Of a stretch of DNA of 64,000 bases, positions 55,039 through 62,799 are shown one piece after another (within the stretch, counting starts at the first letter, position 1; each line of letters begins with the position of its first letter). Source of the stretch: Actinomyces capricornis (GTDB taxonomy: Bacteria; Actinomycetota; Actinomycetes; Actinomycetales; Actinomycetaceae); NCBI RefSeq assembly GCF_019974135.1, contig NZ_AP025017.1, positions 1,922,001 through 1,986,000 of the forward strand, read 5' to 3'. A program made the position numbers and the translations under genes. Under the pieces are notes generated by a model that saw nothing but the letters and a program-made list of their open reading frames with translations, was not told the origin of the DNA and searched no databases.

Positions 55039-56106
55039 TCAGGCGTAGCGGTCGACGATGGAGATCTCGGCCAGGCGGGACAGGCCGTCGCGCAGGGTGC
55101 GGGCGCGCTGGGCGTTGACCCCCTCGATGGCCTCGAGCTCCTCGGCGGTGGCACCCAGGACGCCCTGGAGGGAGCCCCAGTGCTCCACCACGGCGCGGGC
55201 GGTGACCACGGGCAGGCGGGGGATCTTGGACAGGATGCGCAGGCCGCGGGGGGAGACCTGGGCGTCCAGGTCCTGACCGTCGATGCCTCCCAGGCCCATG
55301 GAGCGCGCCACCATGGCCAGGTCGAGCAGGGCGGGGGAGCCCACCCATTTGAGGCGGGCCTCGACGGTGGTGGTCTCCAGGCCGATGGGCAGGTAGTCCT
55401 CCAGCAGGAAGCCGTGCTCGGCGCTCAGGCCGCGGGTGAGCTCCTCGACCTGGAGGGCCAGGAGGCGCCCGTCGGTGCCGAGCTCCAGGACGTAGGAGTC
55501 GATGTCGGCCGAGATGCGCCGGACCATCTCCATGAGCTGGAGGACGGAGGTGACGTCGCGCACGGTCACCAGGTCCTCGATCTCCAGGGAGTCCAGGCCG
55601 GCCGAGGTCTGGTCGAGGCGGGCCTTGTAGCGCTCCAGGGCGGCCAGGGCCTGGTTGGCGCTGGCCAGGATCGATTCGCTGGGCTCCAGGACGTGGCGCT
55701 TGCCGTCGACGTACAGGGAGATGATCCGCATGGACTGGCTCACCGAGATGACGGGGTAGCCGGTCTGGCGGGCGACGCGCTCGGCGGTGCGGTGGCGCAT
55801 GCCGGTCTCGGAGGTCTGGATGGAGGCGTTGGGCAGGAGCTGGACGTTGGCGCGCCGGATCCGGGAGGTGTCCATGTCCACCACGACGCCGCCGTCCATC
55901 TTGGCCAGCTCGCGCAGGCGGGCCGCGGAGAGCTCGACGTCGAGGTGGAAGCCGCCCGAGGAGATGGCCTCGACCACGGGGTCGAATCCCAGAACGATGA
56001 TGGCGCCGGTGCGCCCGCGCAGGATGCGCTCCAGGCCGTCGCGCAGGACGGTGCCCGGGGCGACGAGCGCGAGGGTCTCGCGCAGCTGGCCGGCGGCCTC
56101 AATCAT
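55039..56106 (-). CDS. disA: DNA integrity scanning protein, diadenylate cyclase
   Basis: Makes c-di-AMP while scanning DNA. 355 aa. N-terminal DAC domain with RHR motif at 104-106 (GMRHRTAER) and the DGA-type motif at 71-73, which here reads DGG. A central helical spine and a C-terminal HhH domain (SKIPRLPVVTARAVVEHWGSLQGVLGATAEELEAIEGVNAQRA) complete the octameric DisA layout. AGGAG lies six bases before the ATG. Follows radA on the same strand, the usual pairing. Confidence 0.95.
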   Translation of the reverse strand: MIEAAGQLRETLALVAPGTVLRDGLERILRGRTGAIIVLGFDPVVEAISSGGFHLDVELSAARLRELAKMDGGVVVDMDTSRIRRANVQLLPNASIQTSETGMRHRTAERVARQTGYPVISVSQSMRIISLYVDGKRHVLEPSESILASANQALAALERYKARLDQTSAGLDSLEIEDLVTVRDVTSVLQLMEMVRRISADIDSYVLELGTDGRLLALQVEELTRGLSAEHGFLLEDYLPIGLETTTVEARLKWVGSPALLDLAMVARSMGLGGIDGQDLDAQVSPRGLRILSKIPRLPVVTARAVVEHWGSLQGVLGATAEELEAIEGVNAQRARTLRDGLSRLAEISIVDRYA

Positions 56107-56245
56107 CGGTGTCTCCTGAGTTCATGGGCTCCGGGGTGAGGGGACCGCCCCGGGGCGCGGCTGGTCGCAGCCTGATGCGCGGCCGCGCTCATCGTATCGG
56201 TAGCCGTGGTGCTCGTTGTGCTGTGAGTTCTCACAGGGGTCCTTC

Positions 56246-57664
56246 TCACCCTTGGGGCAGGGCCGCGCCCACGGCCTCGCCCACATGTGCTACGGGAAGG
56301 ACGCTCATGCCGGGAACCCCGCGCAGCTCCTTGGAACCGGGCAGGGGCACGATGGCGCGGTCGAAACCCAGGCGCGCCGCCTCGGCCAGGCGGCGCTGGA
56401 TGCCGACCGTGGCGCGCACCTCACCGGTGAGGCCCACCTCCCCGAAGGCCACCAGGCCCGGTGGGGTGGGCAGGTTCCTGGCTGCCGAGACCACCGCGAT
56501 GGCCACGGCCAGGTCGGTGGCGGGCTCCACCGCCCTGGCCCCGCCGACGGTGGAGACGTAGACGTCGCTGGAGGCGGTCTCCACGCGCATGCGCGCCGCG
56601 AGGACGGCCAGGGCCATGGCGGCGCGGGAGTGGTCCACCCCGGAGGTCGTGCGCCGTGGGGAGCCGGCGCTGGTGGCGGCCACCAGGGCCTGGATCTCCA
56701 CGGGCATGGGGCGGCGCCCCTCCAGGGTCACGGTGGCGCAGGTGCCGGGGACCTCGGAGCGGGCGGCGGACAGGAAGAGCCCGGAGGGATCGGCCAGGCC
56801 CACGATGCCGCGCTCGCCCAGGTCGAAGCAGCCGACCTCATCGGTGGGCCCGTACCGGTTCTTCACCGCGCGCAGCAGCCGCAGCCGGCCGTGGCGCTCG
56901 CCCTCGAACTGGGTGACGACGTCGACCAGGTGCTCCAGGACCCGGGGGCCGGCGATCCCGCCGTCCTTGGTCACATGCCCCACCAGCAGCACCGGGATGC
57001 CGCGCTCCTTGGCCGTGGCGATGAGGGCCCCGGCCACGGCCCGCACCTGGGACACGCCCCCGGCGCTGCCCTCGACCTGCGCCGAGGCGATGGTCTGCAC
57101 CGAGTCCACCACCAGTAGGGAGGGCTGGGCGGCCTCCACATGCCCCAGCAGGGCGCTGAGCTCGGTCTCGGCGGCCAGCAGCAGGGCCGGGTCGATGGCC
57201 TCGATGCGCTCGGCGCGCAGGCGCACCTGGGAGGCCGACTCCTCACCGGTGACGTAGAGGACCGGGCCCTGGCCGCGCTCGCGGCTGGCGGCGGCGCAGG
57301 CGGCTGCCACGGTGAGCAGGAGGGTGGACTTGCCGACGCCCGGCTCTCCGGCCAGCAGGACGACGGCGCCGGGCACGATCCCGCCGCCCAGGACCCGGTC
57401 CAGCTCGCCGACACCGGTGGAGCGGGCCCGCGCCTGCTCGGCGCTGATCTCGGCGATGGGCCGAGCGGCGGTGGCGGGGCGGGTGGCGGTGGCCAGGAGC
57501 GCGCCGGTGCCTGAGGCGCCTGCGGCGGTGGGCTGGACCTCCTCCAGGGTCCCCCAGGCGCGGCACTCGCGGCACTGGCCCAGCCACTTGGGGCTGGACC
57601 AGCCGCACTCGGTGCAGGTGTAGGTGGGCCGGGGGGCTTTGGGCGTCCTGGTGGTGCTGGGCAT
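56246..57664 (-). CDS. radA: DNA repair protein RadA
   Basis: Branch-migration helicase of recombination. 472 aa from ATG 57664. N-terminal zinc finger CTECGWSSPKWLGQCREC, RecA-like core with Walker A GEPGVGKSTLLL and Walker B LLVVDSVQTI, RadA motif KNRYG (usual form KNRFG), and a C-terminal Lon-protease-like domain (GGARAVEPATDLAVAIAVVSA). The frame stays open to 57736, but that part runs into the palindromic repeat; TACCCT six bases before 57664 supports this start. Confidence 0.95.
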   Translation of the reverse strand: MPSTTRTPKAPRPTYTCTECGWSSPKWLGQCRECRAWGTLEEVQPTAAGASGTGALLATATRPATAARPIAEISAEQARARSTGVGELDRVLGGGIVPGAVVLLAGEPGVGKSTLLLTVAAACAAASRERGQGPVLYVTGEESASQVRLRAERIEAIDPALLLAAETELSALLGHVEAAQPSLLVVDSVQTIASAQVEGSAGGVSQVRAVAGALIATAKERGIPVLLVGHVTKDGGIAGPRVLEHLVDVVTQFEGERHGRLRLLRAVKNRYGPTDEVGCFDLGERGIVGLADPSGLFLSAARSEVPGTCATVTLEGRRPMPVEIQALVAATSAGSPRRTTSGVDHSRAAMALAVLAARMRVETASSDVYVSTVGGARAVEPATDLAVAIAVVSAARNLPTPPGLVAFGEVGLTGEVRATVGIQRRLAEAARLGFDRAIVPLPGSKELRGVPGMSVLPVAHVGEAVGAALPQG

Positions 57665-57670
57665 GCCAGG

Positions 57671-57676
57671 AGGGTA
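57671..57676 (-). promoter_or_regulatory. -10 box of a probable leaderless radA promoter
   Basis: On the minus strand TACCCT ends six bases before ATG 57664. The palindromic repeat lies about 46 bp further upstream. Confidence 0.4.
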
Positions 57677-57721
57677 TCGGGGGCCTGCGACACGTACGGC
57701 GCCGCCCCTCCCACCCCAACC

Positions 57722-57789
57722 TTCGACAATTTGCATGAGATCGTACTTCTCCAGGCCCGGAGAAGTACGATCTCATGCAAATTGTCGAA
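57722..57789. repeat. 68-bp palindromic repeat, copy 2
   Basis: Perfect 31-bp arms (57722-57752 and 57759-57789) around loop AGGCCC; identical to copy 1 over all 68 bases plus several flanking bases (AAGAAGGGG). It lies between the 3' end of the gene at 57818-58444 and the radA promoter. Confidence 0.9.
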
Positions 57790-57817
57790 AAGAAGGGGAG
57801 GGTGGCCCTCGCGGGCT

Positions 57818-58444
57818 TCACATCTGCTGGCCGGCGGGTGGGCTCGGCATGGAGCCGTAGGGGGCCTGGCTGGGCATCCTGGACTGCCCCTGGTGCCCCA
57901 CCTGGCCGTGGCCCGGCGTCATGGGCGCGGGTGCACCGGCTCCGGGCTGACTGGAGTGGCCGTAGCCGGCCTGGGGGGCGTAGGCGCCGGGGCTGCCGTA
58001 GGGGTGCTGGGCCGCCCCGCCCTGGGGCCCGCCGACCTGCGCAGGTGCCTGCCAGGGCTGGCTGGGGGACTGGACCGGGGAGACTGCCGCCCTCTTGGAG
58101 GCGGGCACGAGGTTGGGGTACCTCCTCGCAACATGCGAGTCGCCCAGGCGCACGGCGGCCACGAGGATGAGGGCGGGGGCGGCGAGCAGGATGACGGGGA
58201 TACGCGTGGTGCCGGTGGTGCTGTTGCCGATCCAGACGTAGAGAACGAGGGCGAGGATGCCGCCCAGCACGACGGCGAAGGCGAAGGCCGGGTAGTACAG
58301 GTAGGTGTGGACGTCCCCGTCCTTGCCGGAGCCCCTGGCCCCACCGGTACCCGGCACGCCGGGATCCTGCGGGGCGGTGCCGTAGGAGCCGCCAGACGGG
58401 CCGGGCTGAGGGGCGGAGCTGTTCCAGTCGTGCTGCGAGGTCAT
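57818..58444 (-). CDS. small membrane protein with Pro/Gly/Gln-rich tails
   Basis: 208 aa, function unknown. An N-terminal Ser/Gly/Pro-rich tail (1-45), two transmembrane helices (about 49-72 and 80-99; YYPAFAFAVVLGGILALVLYVWIG and IPVILLAAPALILVAAVRL), and a disordered C-terminal tail rich in Gln, Pro, Gly and Tyr. No catalytic motif. Flanked on both sides by copies of the 68-bp palindrome. Confidence 0.7.
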   Translation of the reverse strand: MTSQHDWNSSAPQPGPSGGSYGTAPQDPGVPGTGGARGSGKDGDVHTYLYYPAFAFAVVLGGILALVLYVWIGNSTTGTTRIPVILLAAPALILVAAVRLGDSHVARRYPNLVPASKRAAVSPVQSPSQPWQAPAQVGGPQGGAAQHPYGSPGAYAPQAGYGHSSQPGAGAPAPMTPGHGQVGHQGQSRMPSQAPYGSMPSPPAGQQM

Positions 58445-58576
58445 AGGGAGTCCCCTTCTGGATCATGGTTGTGAGGAACGGGGCCCAGCATGCCCTCCAG
58501 GACCGCGGCGGCGCACCCGCCGGGCATGGGGCGAACACCCCTGGGGGAGCGCACCCCATGCCCGCTCCCGCCGGTG

Positions 58577-58601
58577 CCCTGTCCGACGGCGGTCTTCCGC
58601 C
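58577..58601. repeat. 25-bp direct repeat, left copy
   Basis: CCCTG-N-CCGACGG-CGGTCTTCCGCC pattern; the same 25 bases recur at 58736-58760 with one mismatch. Contains a GGCGG-TCTT-CCGCC hairpin. Confidence 0.7.
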
Positions 58602-58619
58602 GCCCTCCACACCCCCACT

Positions 58620-58687
58620 TTCGACAATTTGCATGAGATCGTACTTCTCCAGCCCCGGAGAAGTACGATCTCATGCAAATTGTCGAA
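58620..58687. repeat. 68-bp palindromic repeat, copy 3
   Basis: Arms 58620-58650 and 58657-58687 pair perfectly; one further T-A pair extends the stem to 32 bp. Loop AGCCCC differs from copies 1 and 2 by one base. Lies 3' of the second SorC gene and 5' of the small membrane protein gene. Confidence 0.9.
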
Positions 58688-58735
58688 AAGAGGGCGGCCC
58701 GCACTGTCCCCAGCGCTCGCCCGCTCCTGGGCCTT

Positions 58736-58760
58736 CCCTGGCCGACGGCGGTCTTCCGCC
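58736..58760. repeat. 25-bp direct repeat, right copy
   Basis: Matches 58577-58601 at 24 of 25 bases; ends three bases before the SorC stop codon. Confidence 0.7.
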
Positions 58761-58763
58761 CGG

Positions 58764-59882
58764 CTATCCGCGAGCGGCGCGGTGCTTGGGGGAGCGCCGT
58801 CGAGCACCCTCCTGTGCGGCCTCGCCACGGCGGCCGCGCCGAGCCTCGGCGGCGCCGCCCCGCGCCCCCTCCCGCTCGGCGGCGGCGATGAGCGCCCTGG
58901 CCGTGGGCTCATCGGTGACCAGCCCGGAGAGGTAGCCGCCTGCCAGTGCCGCCCTGATGGCACCGAGCTTGCCCCGGCCCGCCGCCACCCCGATGACCAT
59001 GGGGATATCCCGCAGCCGCTCGGGGTCCAGGCACACCGTGCGGTCGCACAGGGAGGTCCCCACATGCTGGCCCGAGGCATTGAGGTGATGGCCGCACAGG
59101 TGCGCCACCACGCCCTTGTCCCGGCACTCCTGGCTCACCCCCAGGGTCATCCAGCGCCGCAGCAGCGGGCTGGTCGACTCCCCCACGCTCCCGATCCCGG
59201 TCAGGGCCACATCGCTGCGACCGGCCAGCTCCAGAGTGGTGAGCACCTGATCCTCCTCGCGCACCGCCTGGGCGCTGCGCAGGGAGCCGAAGACCAGGGG
59301 CACCGGCAGGGACCGGTAGTGGCCGCCCAGGCGCAGAGCCAGGCTGCGGCAGATATCGGGCCCGTCCTCCAGCTGGAGGGAGTCCCCCGCGGCGCCCAGC
59401 ATCGCCACGGTGGTCGAGTGCGGCCAGGTCCGCTCCGGCAGGTGATGGACGACGGCGCCCACCGCCCGTCCGTTGGACACCGCGATCACCGAGCGCGGCC
59501 CGCTGTACTCCAGCAGCAGCTCGCCCGCACTGCGGGCCACCGCCGCCCTGATCCCCCCGGGCCCCGCGCCCTCCTGCGCCCCAGGCTCCAAGGCCCGCGC
59601 CTCCTCCTCGGACCCCTGGCGACCGGCCTCGGCCACGCGCGCCTCAGTGAGCCCATAGGCCTGCACCAGGGCCTTCTCCAGGGCCATGAGGCGCTGGATG
59701 GGGTGGGAGACGGTCACCGTGACGATCCCGGTCCTGCGGGCCTGGGCCAGCATCCGCGAGACCGTGGGACGCGAGTAGCCCAGGCGCGCGGCGATCTCCT
59801 CCTGGGCCATCCCCTCCTCCCAGTACAACTGGGCCACCTCCAGCAGGAGTGCCGCCCGCGAGCGAGACAATTGAGCGCACAT
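58764..59882 (-). CDS. SorC-family sugar-binding transcriptional regulator
   Basis: 372 aa. HTH LYWEEGMAQEEIAARLGYSRPTVSRMLAQARRTGIV near the N-terminus, then the SorC effector domain (VIAVSNGRAVGAVVHHL, LGAAGDS, GIGSVGESTSPLL, GDRTV-like CDRTVCLDPERLRDIPMVIGVAAG). The C-terminal 35 residues are basic. TATCAT ends six bases before its ATG, so the mRNA is probably leaderless. Its start codon lies in the palindrome GCACGTATGTGC. Divergent from the lactonase operon, its likely target. Confidence 0.9.
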   Translation of the reverse strand: MCAQLSRSRAALLLEVAQLYWEEGMAQEEIAARLGYSRPTVSRMLAQARRTGIVTVTVSHPIQRLMALEKALVQAYGLTEARVAEAGRQGSEEEARALEPGAQEGAGPGGIRAAVARSAGELLLEYSGPRSVIAVSNGRAVGAVVHHLPERTWPHSTTVAMLGAAGDSLQLEDGPDICRSLALRLGGHYRSLPVPLVFGSLRSAQAVREEDQVLTTLELAGRSDVALTGIGSVGESTSPLLRRWMTLGVSQECRDKGVVAHLCGHHLNASGQHVGTSLCDRTVCLDPERLRDIPMVIGVAAGRGKLGAIRAALAGGYLSGLVTDEPTARALIAAAEREGARGGAAEARRGRRGEAAQEGARRRSPKHRAARG

Positions 59883-59893
59883 ACGTGCATGAT
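59875..59893 (-). promoter_or_regulatory. SorC gene 2 promoter with overlapping operator
   Basis: In gene orientation: TATCAT (-10), then the palindrome GCAC-GTAT-GTGC across the start site and start codon. It matches 16 of 19 bases of the equivalent site before the other SorC gene (48397-48415). Confidence 0.6.
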
Positions 59894-59970
59894 AACAAGA
59901 CGATCACGGAAGGAGACCCGCGTTTCCCAGTGAAACCATCCGCACTCCCCCTCTCCGGGATGCCGCGATC

Positions 59971-60023
59971 GTGAACATCTGATCACCCCCGGCCTTGGGT
60001 GCCGGTAGACCGCGCCCTAGCGT
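59971..60023 (+). promoter_or_regulatory. promoter and operator of the lactonase operon
   Basis: TTGGGT (59995-60000) and TAGCGT (60018-60023) are 17 bases apart, predicting a start near 60030. Just upstream, 59971-59986 is a 16-bp imperfect palindrome, GTGANCANNTGNTCAC, suitable for an activator or for the divergent SorC protein. Confidence 0.55.
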
Positions 60024-60161
60024 GGCAGCAGGCGGAGGGGCGGCCCGATCCCCCGATCCAGCACCGGGCCCCACGCGCAGACGCGCCCGGGCCAGAGCAC
60101 GGGGCGCCGTGCGCCCACGCCCACCGCCCCCGCACGAACCAGCGACTCGAAGGAGAATCCG

Positions 60162-61154
60162 ATGGGCATCGTCCGCACGATCCACGGTGATGTGGACCCC
60201 TCCAGCCTGGGCGTGGTCAACGCCCACGACCACCTCATCCGCGTCGGCGCCGGAGAGGTCTACCTCGACCCCGACCACCTCCTCAACGACCCGGACAAGG
60301 CCGTGGAGGAGGCGACCTCCTTCGTCCAGGCCTCCAAGCGCTTCGCCCCCAGCGCCACCATCGTGGACATGTGCCCGGCCTCCTGCGGGCGCGGCGTGCT
60401 CATGCTGCGCGACGTCGTCGACCGCGTCCCGGGACTCCAGGTCATCCAGGCCACCGGCTTCCACCAGCAGAAGGTCTACCTGGAGTGGCGCCAGTCCTGG
60501 GTCAACCAGTACACGGTCACCGAGATCGCCGACCTGCTCATCGCCGACATCGTCGAGGGCGTGGACGCCAACGACTACATGGGGCCGCTGGTCAAGCGCA
60601 CCGACATCCGCGCCGGCTGCATCAAGTGGGCCACCGCCTACGGGCGCATCACCGACTGGGAGCTCAAGACCGGCGAGGCCGTGGCCATCGCCGCCAAGGA
60701 GACCGGGGCCCCCATCAACACCCACGTCACCGCAGGCACCTGCGGGCCCGAGCAGGCCCGCTTCCTCATCGACCACGGCGTGAGCCCCGAGAGGATCGCC
60801 ATCGGCCACATCCAGCGCAACTGGGACCCCTGGGTCCACGAGCAGATCGTCAAGCTCGGCGCCTACGTCGAGCTCGACGGCACCAACCGCATCAAGTACG
60901 TCCCCGACCACGCCCGCGTCACCCTCATCAAGACGCTGGGGGACAAGGGCTACGGCAAGCAGATCCTCCTGGGCACCGACTCGGGCAAGGCCTCCTACCA
61001 GAAGGCCTACGGCTCCACTTCCGGCATCGACTACGATCCCGCCGTCTTCTGCCCGCGCCTCATCGAGGACGAGGGCGTGGACCCTGCCTACGTCCAGGAC
61101 CTCCTGGTGGGCAACGCGGCGACCTTCTTCGCCTTCGACCCCCTCCAGGGCTGA
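60162..61154 (+). CDS. phosphotriesterase-family hydrolase, probable sugar-phosphate lactonase
   Basis: Amidohydrolase-superfamily enzyme with a binuclear metal site. 330 aa. HxH in VNAHDHLIR, bridging Lys in GCIKWATAYG, His in NTHVTAGTCG, His in GHIQRNWD and the final Asp in LLGTDSGKAS. Family members beside UlaD/UlaE-like genes have been reported as phosphofuranose lactonases acting on pentono-lactone phosphates, so a lactone-phosphate opening role is the best guess. AAGGAG lies six bases before the ATG. First gene of a four- to five-gene operon. Confidence 0.85.
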   Translation: MGIVRTIHGDVDPSSLGVVNAHDHLIRVGAGEVYLDPDHLLNDPDKAVEEATSFVQASKRFAPSATIVDMCPASCGRGVLMLRDVVDRVPGLQVIQATGFHQQKVYLEWRQSWVNQYTVTEIADLLIADIVEGVDANDYMGPLVKRTDIRAGCIKWATAYGRITDWELKTGEAVAIAAKETGAPINTHVTAGTCGPEQARFLIDHGVSPERIAIGHIQRNWDPWVHEQIVKLGAYVELDGTNRIKYVPDHARVTLIKTLGDKGYGKQILLGTDSGKASYQKAYGSTSGIDYDPAVFCPRLIEDEGVDPAYVQDLLVGNAATFFAFDPLQG

Positions 61155-61160
61155 GCGGCG

Positions 61161-61835
61161 GTGAGCGCAGTGAGCACCGCGACCACCCCCAGGCTCCAGA
61201 TCGCCCTGGACACCCCCGACCTGCCCAGCGCCCTGGGCCCCCTGCAGCGGGCGGCGCCCCATATCGACATCATCGAGTGCGGGACCGTCCTCATCCTCGC
61301 CGAGGGCCTGCACGCCGTGCGCGCCATCCGGGCGCTCTTCCCCGACAAGCCCATCCTCGCCGATATCCGCATCGCCGAGGCCGGCTCCAAGCTCGCCGCC
61401 CTGGCCTTCGAGGCGGGGGCCACCATGGTCTCCTGCGTGGCCGGGGCCTCCATGGCCACCATCCGCCAGGTCTGCGAGGTCGCCGCCGCCCATGGTGGTG
61501 AGGTCCAGGTCGAGCTGGCCGACGAGTGGTACGACCCCCAGCGCGCCCGCGCCTGGCGCGAGGCCGGCGTCCAGCACGTCATCGTCAAGCGATCGCGGGA
61601 CCGTGAGGCCGGCGGCGACCTGTCCTGGGGGCCCCAGGACATGGCGCGGGTCGACGAGCTGGCGGAGATGGGCCTGACGGTGACCATCACCGGCGGCGTG
61701 GGGCCCACGGACCTGCCCGCCTTCGCCGGGCGCCGGGTCGGCATCGTCATCTCGGGCCGGGCCATCGTCGAGGCCGAGGACCCCGCGGCGGCGGCCCACG
61801 ACCTGAGCCGGACCCTGGCGCAGGTGTGGCCATGA
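61161..61835 (+). CDS. 3-keto-L-gulonate-6-phosphate decarboxylase-like protein (UlaD/HPS group)
   Basis: 224 aa, OMP-decarboxylase-fold enzyme. Aligns with UlaD: LQIALDTPDL at the start, IECGTVLILAEG, GEVQVELADEWYDPQRARAWREAGVQHVIVKRSRD and TVTITGGVGPTDLPAF. The catalytic DxKxxD motif of the group reads D68-I-R70-I-A-E73 here, so Lys becomes Arg and the second Asp becomes Glu; the His of HRSRD becomes Lys. The reaction may therefore differ from classical decarboxylation. GTG start six bases after the lactonase stop; its own stop overlaps the next start (ATGA). Confidence 0.82.
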   Translation: MSAVSTATTPRLQIALDTPDLPSALGPLQRAAPHIDIIECGTVLILAEGLHAVRAIRALFPDKPILADIRIAEAGSKLAALAFEAGATMVSCVAGASMATIRQVCEVAAAHGGEVQVELADEWYDPQRARAWREAGVQHVIVKRSRDREAGGDLSWGPQDMARVDELAEMGLTVTITGGVGPTDLPAFAGRRVGIVISGRAIVEAEDPAAAAHDLSRTLAQVWP

Positions 61836-62719
61836 GCGGCGTCGACCTTCAGGAGGGCATCAGCCTGGGCATCTACGAGAAGGCCCTGGTCTCCAACCCC
61901 CTGGCCTCGGGACAGGACTGGAGGCGCTTCCTGGAGCAGGTCCCCAGCGCCGGCTTCTCCTTCCTGGACCTGTCCATCGACGAGAGCCCCCAGCGCGAGG
62001 AGCGCCTCGACTGGGGGCCCGCCCAGTGCCGGCGGGTGCGCGATGCCGCCGACGACGTCGGGGCGGCCATCGGGGGCGTGTGCCTGTCCCTGCACCGCCG
62101 GATCGGGCCGGGCTCAGCCGACCCCGAGGTGCGCCGTCGGGCCCGCCAGGTGATGACCCGCGGCCTGGAGGTCTGCCACGACCTGGGGGCGCCGGTCATC
62201 CAGATCGCCGGCTACTACGCCTACTACGAGCAGCCCGGGCCCGAGGCCGAGCGCTGGTACCGCCAGATGCTGGCCGACGCGGCGCCGATGGCCGCCCGCC
62301 TGGGCGTGGTCATGGGCATCGAGAACGTCGACGGCCATGACGTGACCTCCATCCGCAAGGCGGTCGAGCTCGTCCGCGAGGTCGACTCCCCCTACCTGCA
62401 GGTCTACCCGGACCTGGGCAATATCGCCGAGCAGGGCCTGGACCCGCGCGTCGAGCTGGCCGCCGGGCGCGGGCACATGGTGGCGATGCACGCCAAGGAC
62501 GTGCGCCGCGGGGAGCCCCGGCGCGTGGAGATGGGCCGGGGCATCGTCGACTGGGACCTCAGCTTCCGCCTGCTCAAGGACCAGCACTGGGCGGGGCGGC
62601 TCATGATCGAGATGTGGAACGACGACGCCCCGGACTCCCTGGAGCGCTGCCGCCAGGCTCGCGCCTTCATCGAGGACCGTGCCCGCGGCGCCGGCATCGA
62701 GGTGCGCACCGCGGCCTGA
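61832..62719 (+). CDS. L-ribulose/L-xylulose-5-phosphate 3-epimerase-like (UlaE group)
   Basis: 295 aa, AP-endonuclease-2-like TIM barrel. Metal ligands expected from UlaE appear as Glu in MGIENVDG, Asp in VYPDLGNIA, His in VAMHAKDV and Glu in LMIEMWNDD. N-terminal SLGIYEKAL matches UlaE (ulaE-type enzymes begin similarly). ATG 61832 overlaps the upstream stop; GTG 61826 is an alternative. Product would feed the pentose phosphate pathway. Confidence 0.88.
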   Translation: MSGVDLQEGISLGIYEKALVSNPLASGQDWRRFLEQVPSAGFSFLDLSIDESPQREERLDWGPAQCRRVRDAADDVGAAIGGVCLSLHRRIGPGSADPEVRRRARQVMTRGLEVCHDLGAPVIQIAGYYAYYEQPGPEAERWYRQMLADAAPMAARLGVVMGIENVDGHDVTSIRKAVELVREVDSPYLQVYPDLGNIAEQGLDPRVELAAGRGHMVAMHAKDVRRGEPRRVEMGRGIVDWDLSFRLLKDQHWAGRLMIEMWNDDAPDSLERCRQARAFIEDRARGAGIEVRTAA

Positions 62720-62799
62720 CCACCGACCAACCCACCGCCACCCACTGACATCGACTATTCACCGGTCCGGCCAAGGGCCGCACGGAGAGGACAACGACA

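Larger units (their letters stand above)
58445..58763. other. 319-bp intergenic region with palindrome copy 3 and direct repeats
   Basis: No gene. Holds the third 68-bp palindrome, bracketed by two near-identical 25-bp direct repeats at 58577-58601 and 58736-58760. Confidence 0.6.

Noticed and set aside
57665..57736. Extended N-terminus for radA running into the palindrome
   Set aside because: The extra 24 codons are encoded partly by the repeat, lack a ribosome site, and precede the usual N-terminal zinc finger without homology.
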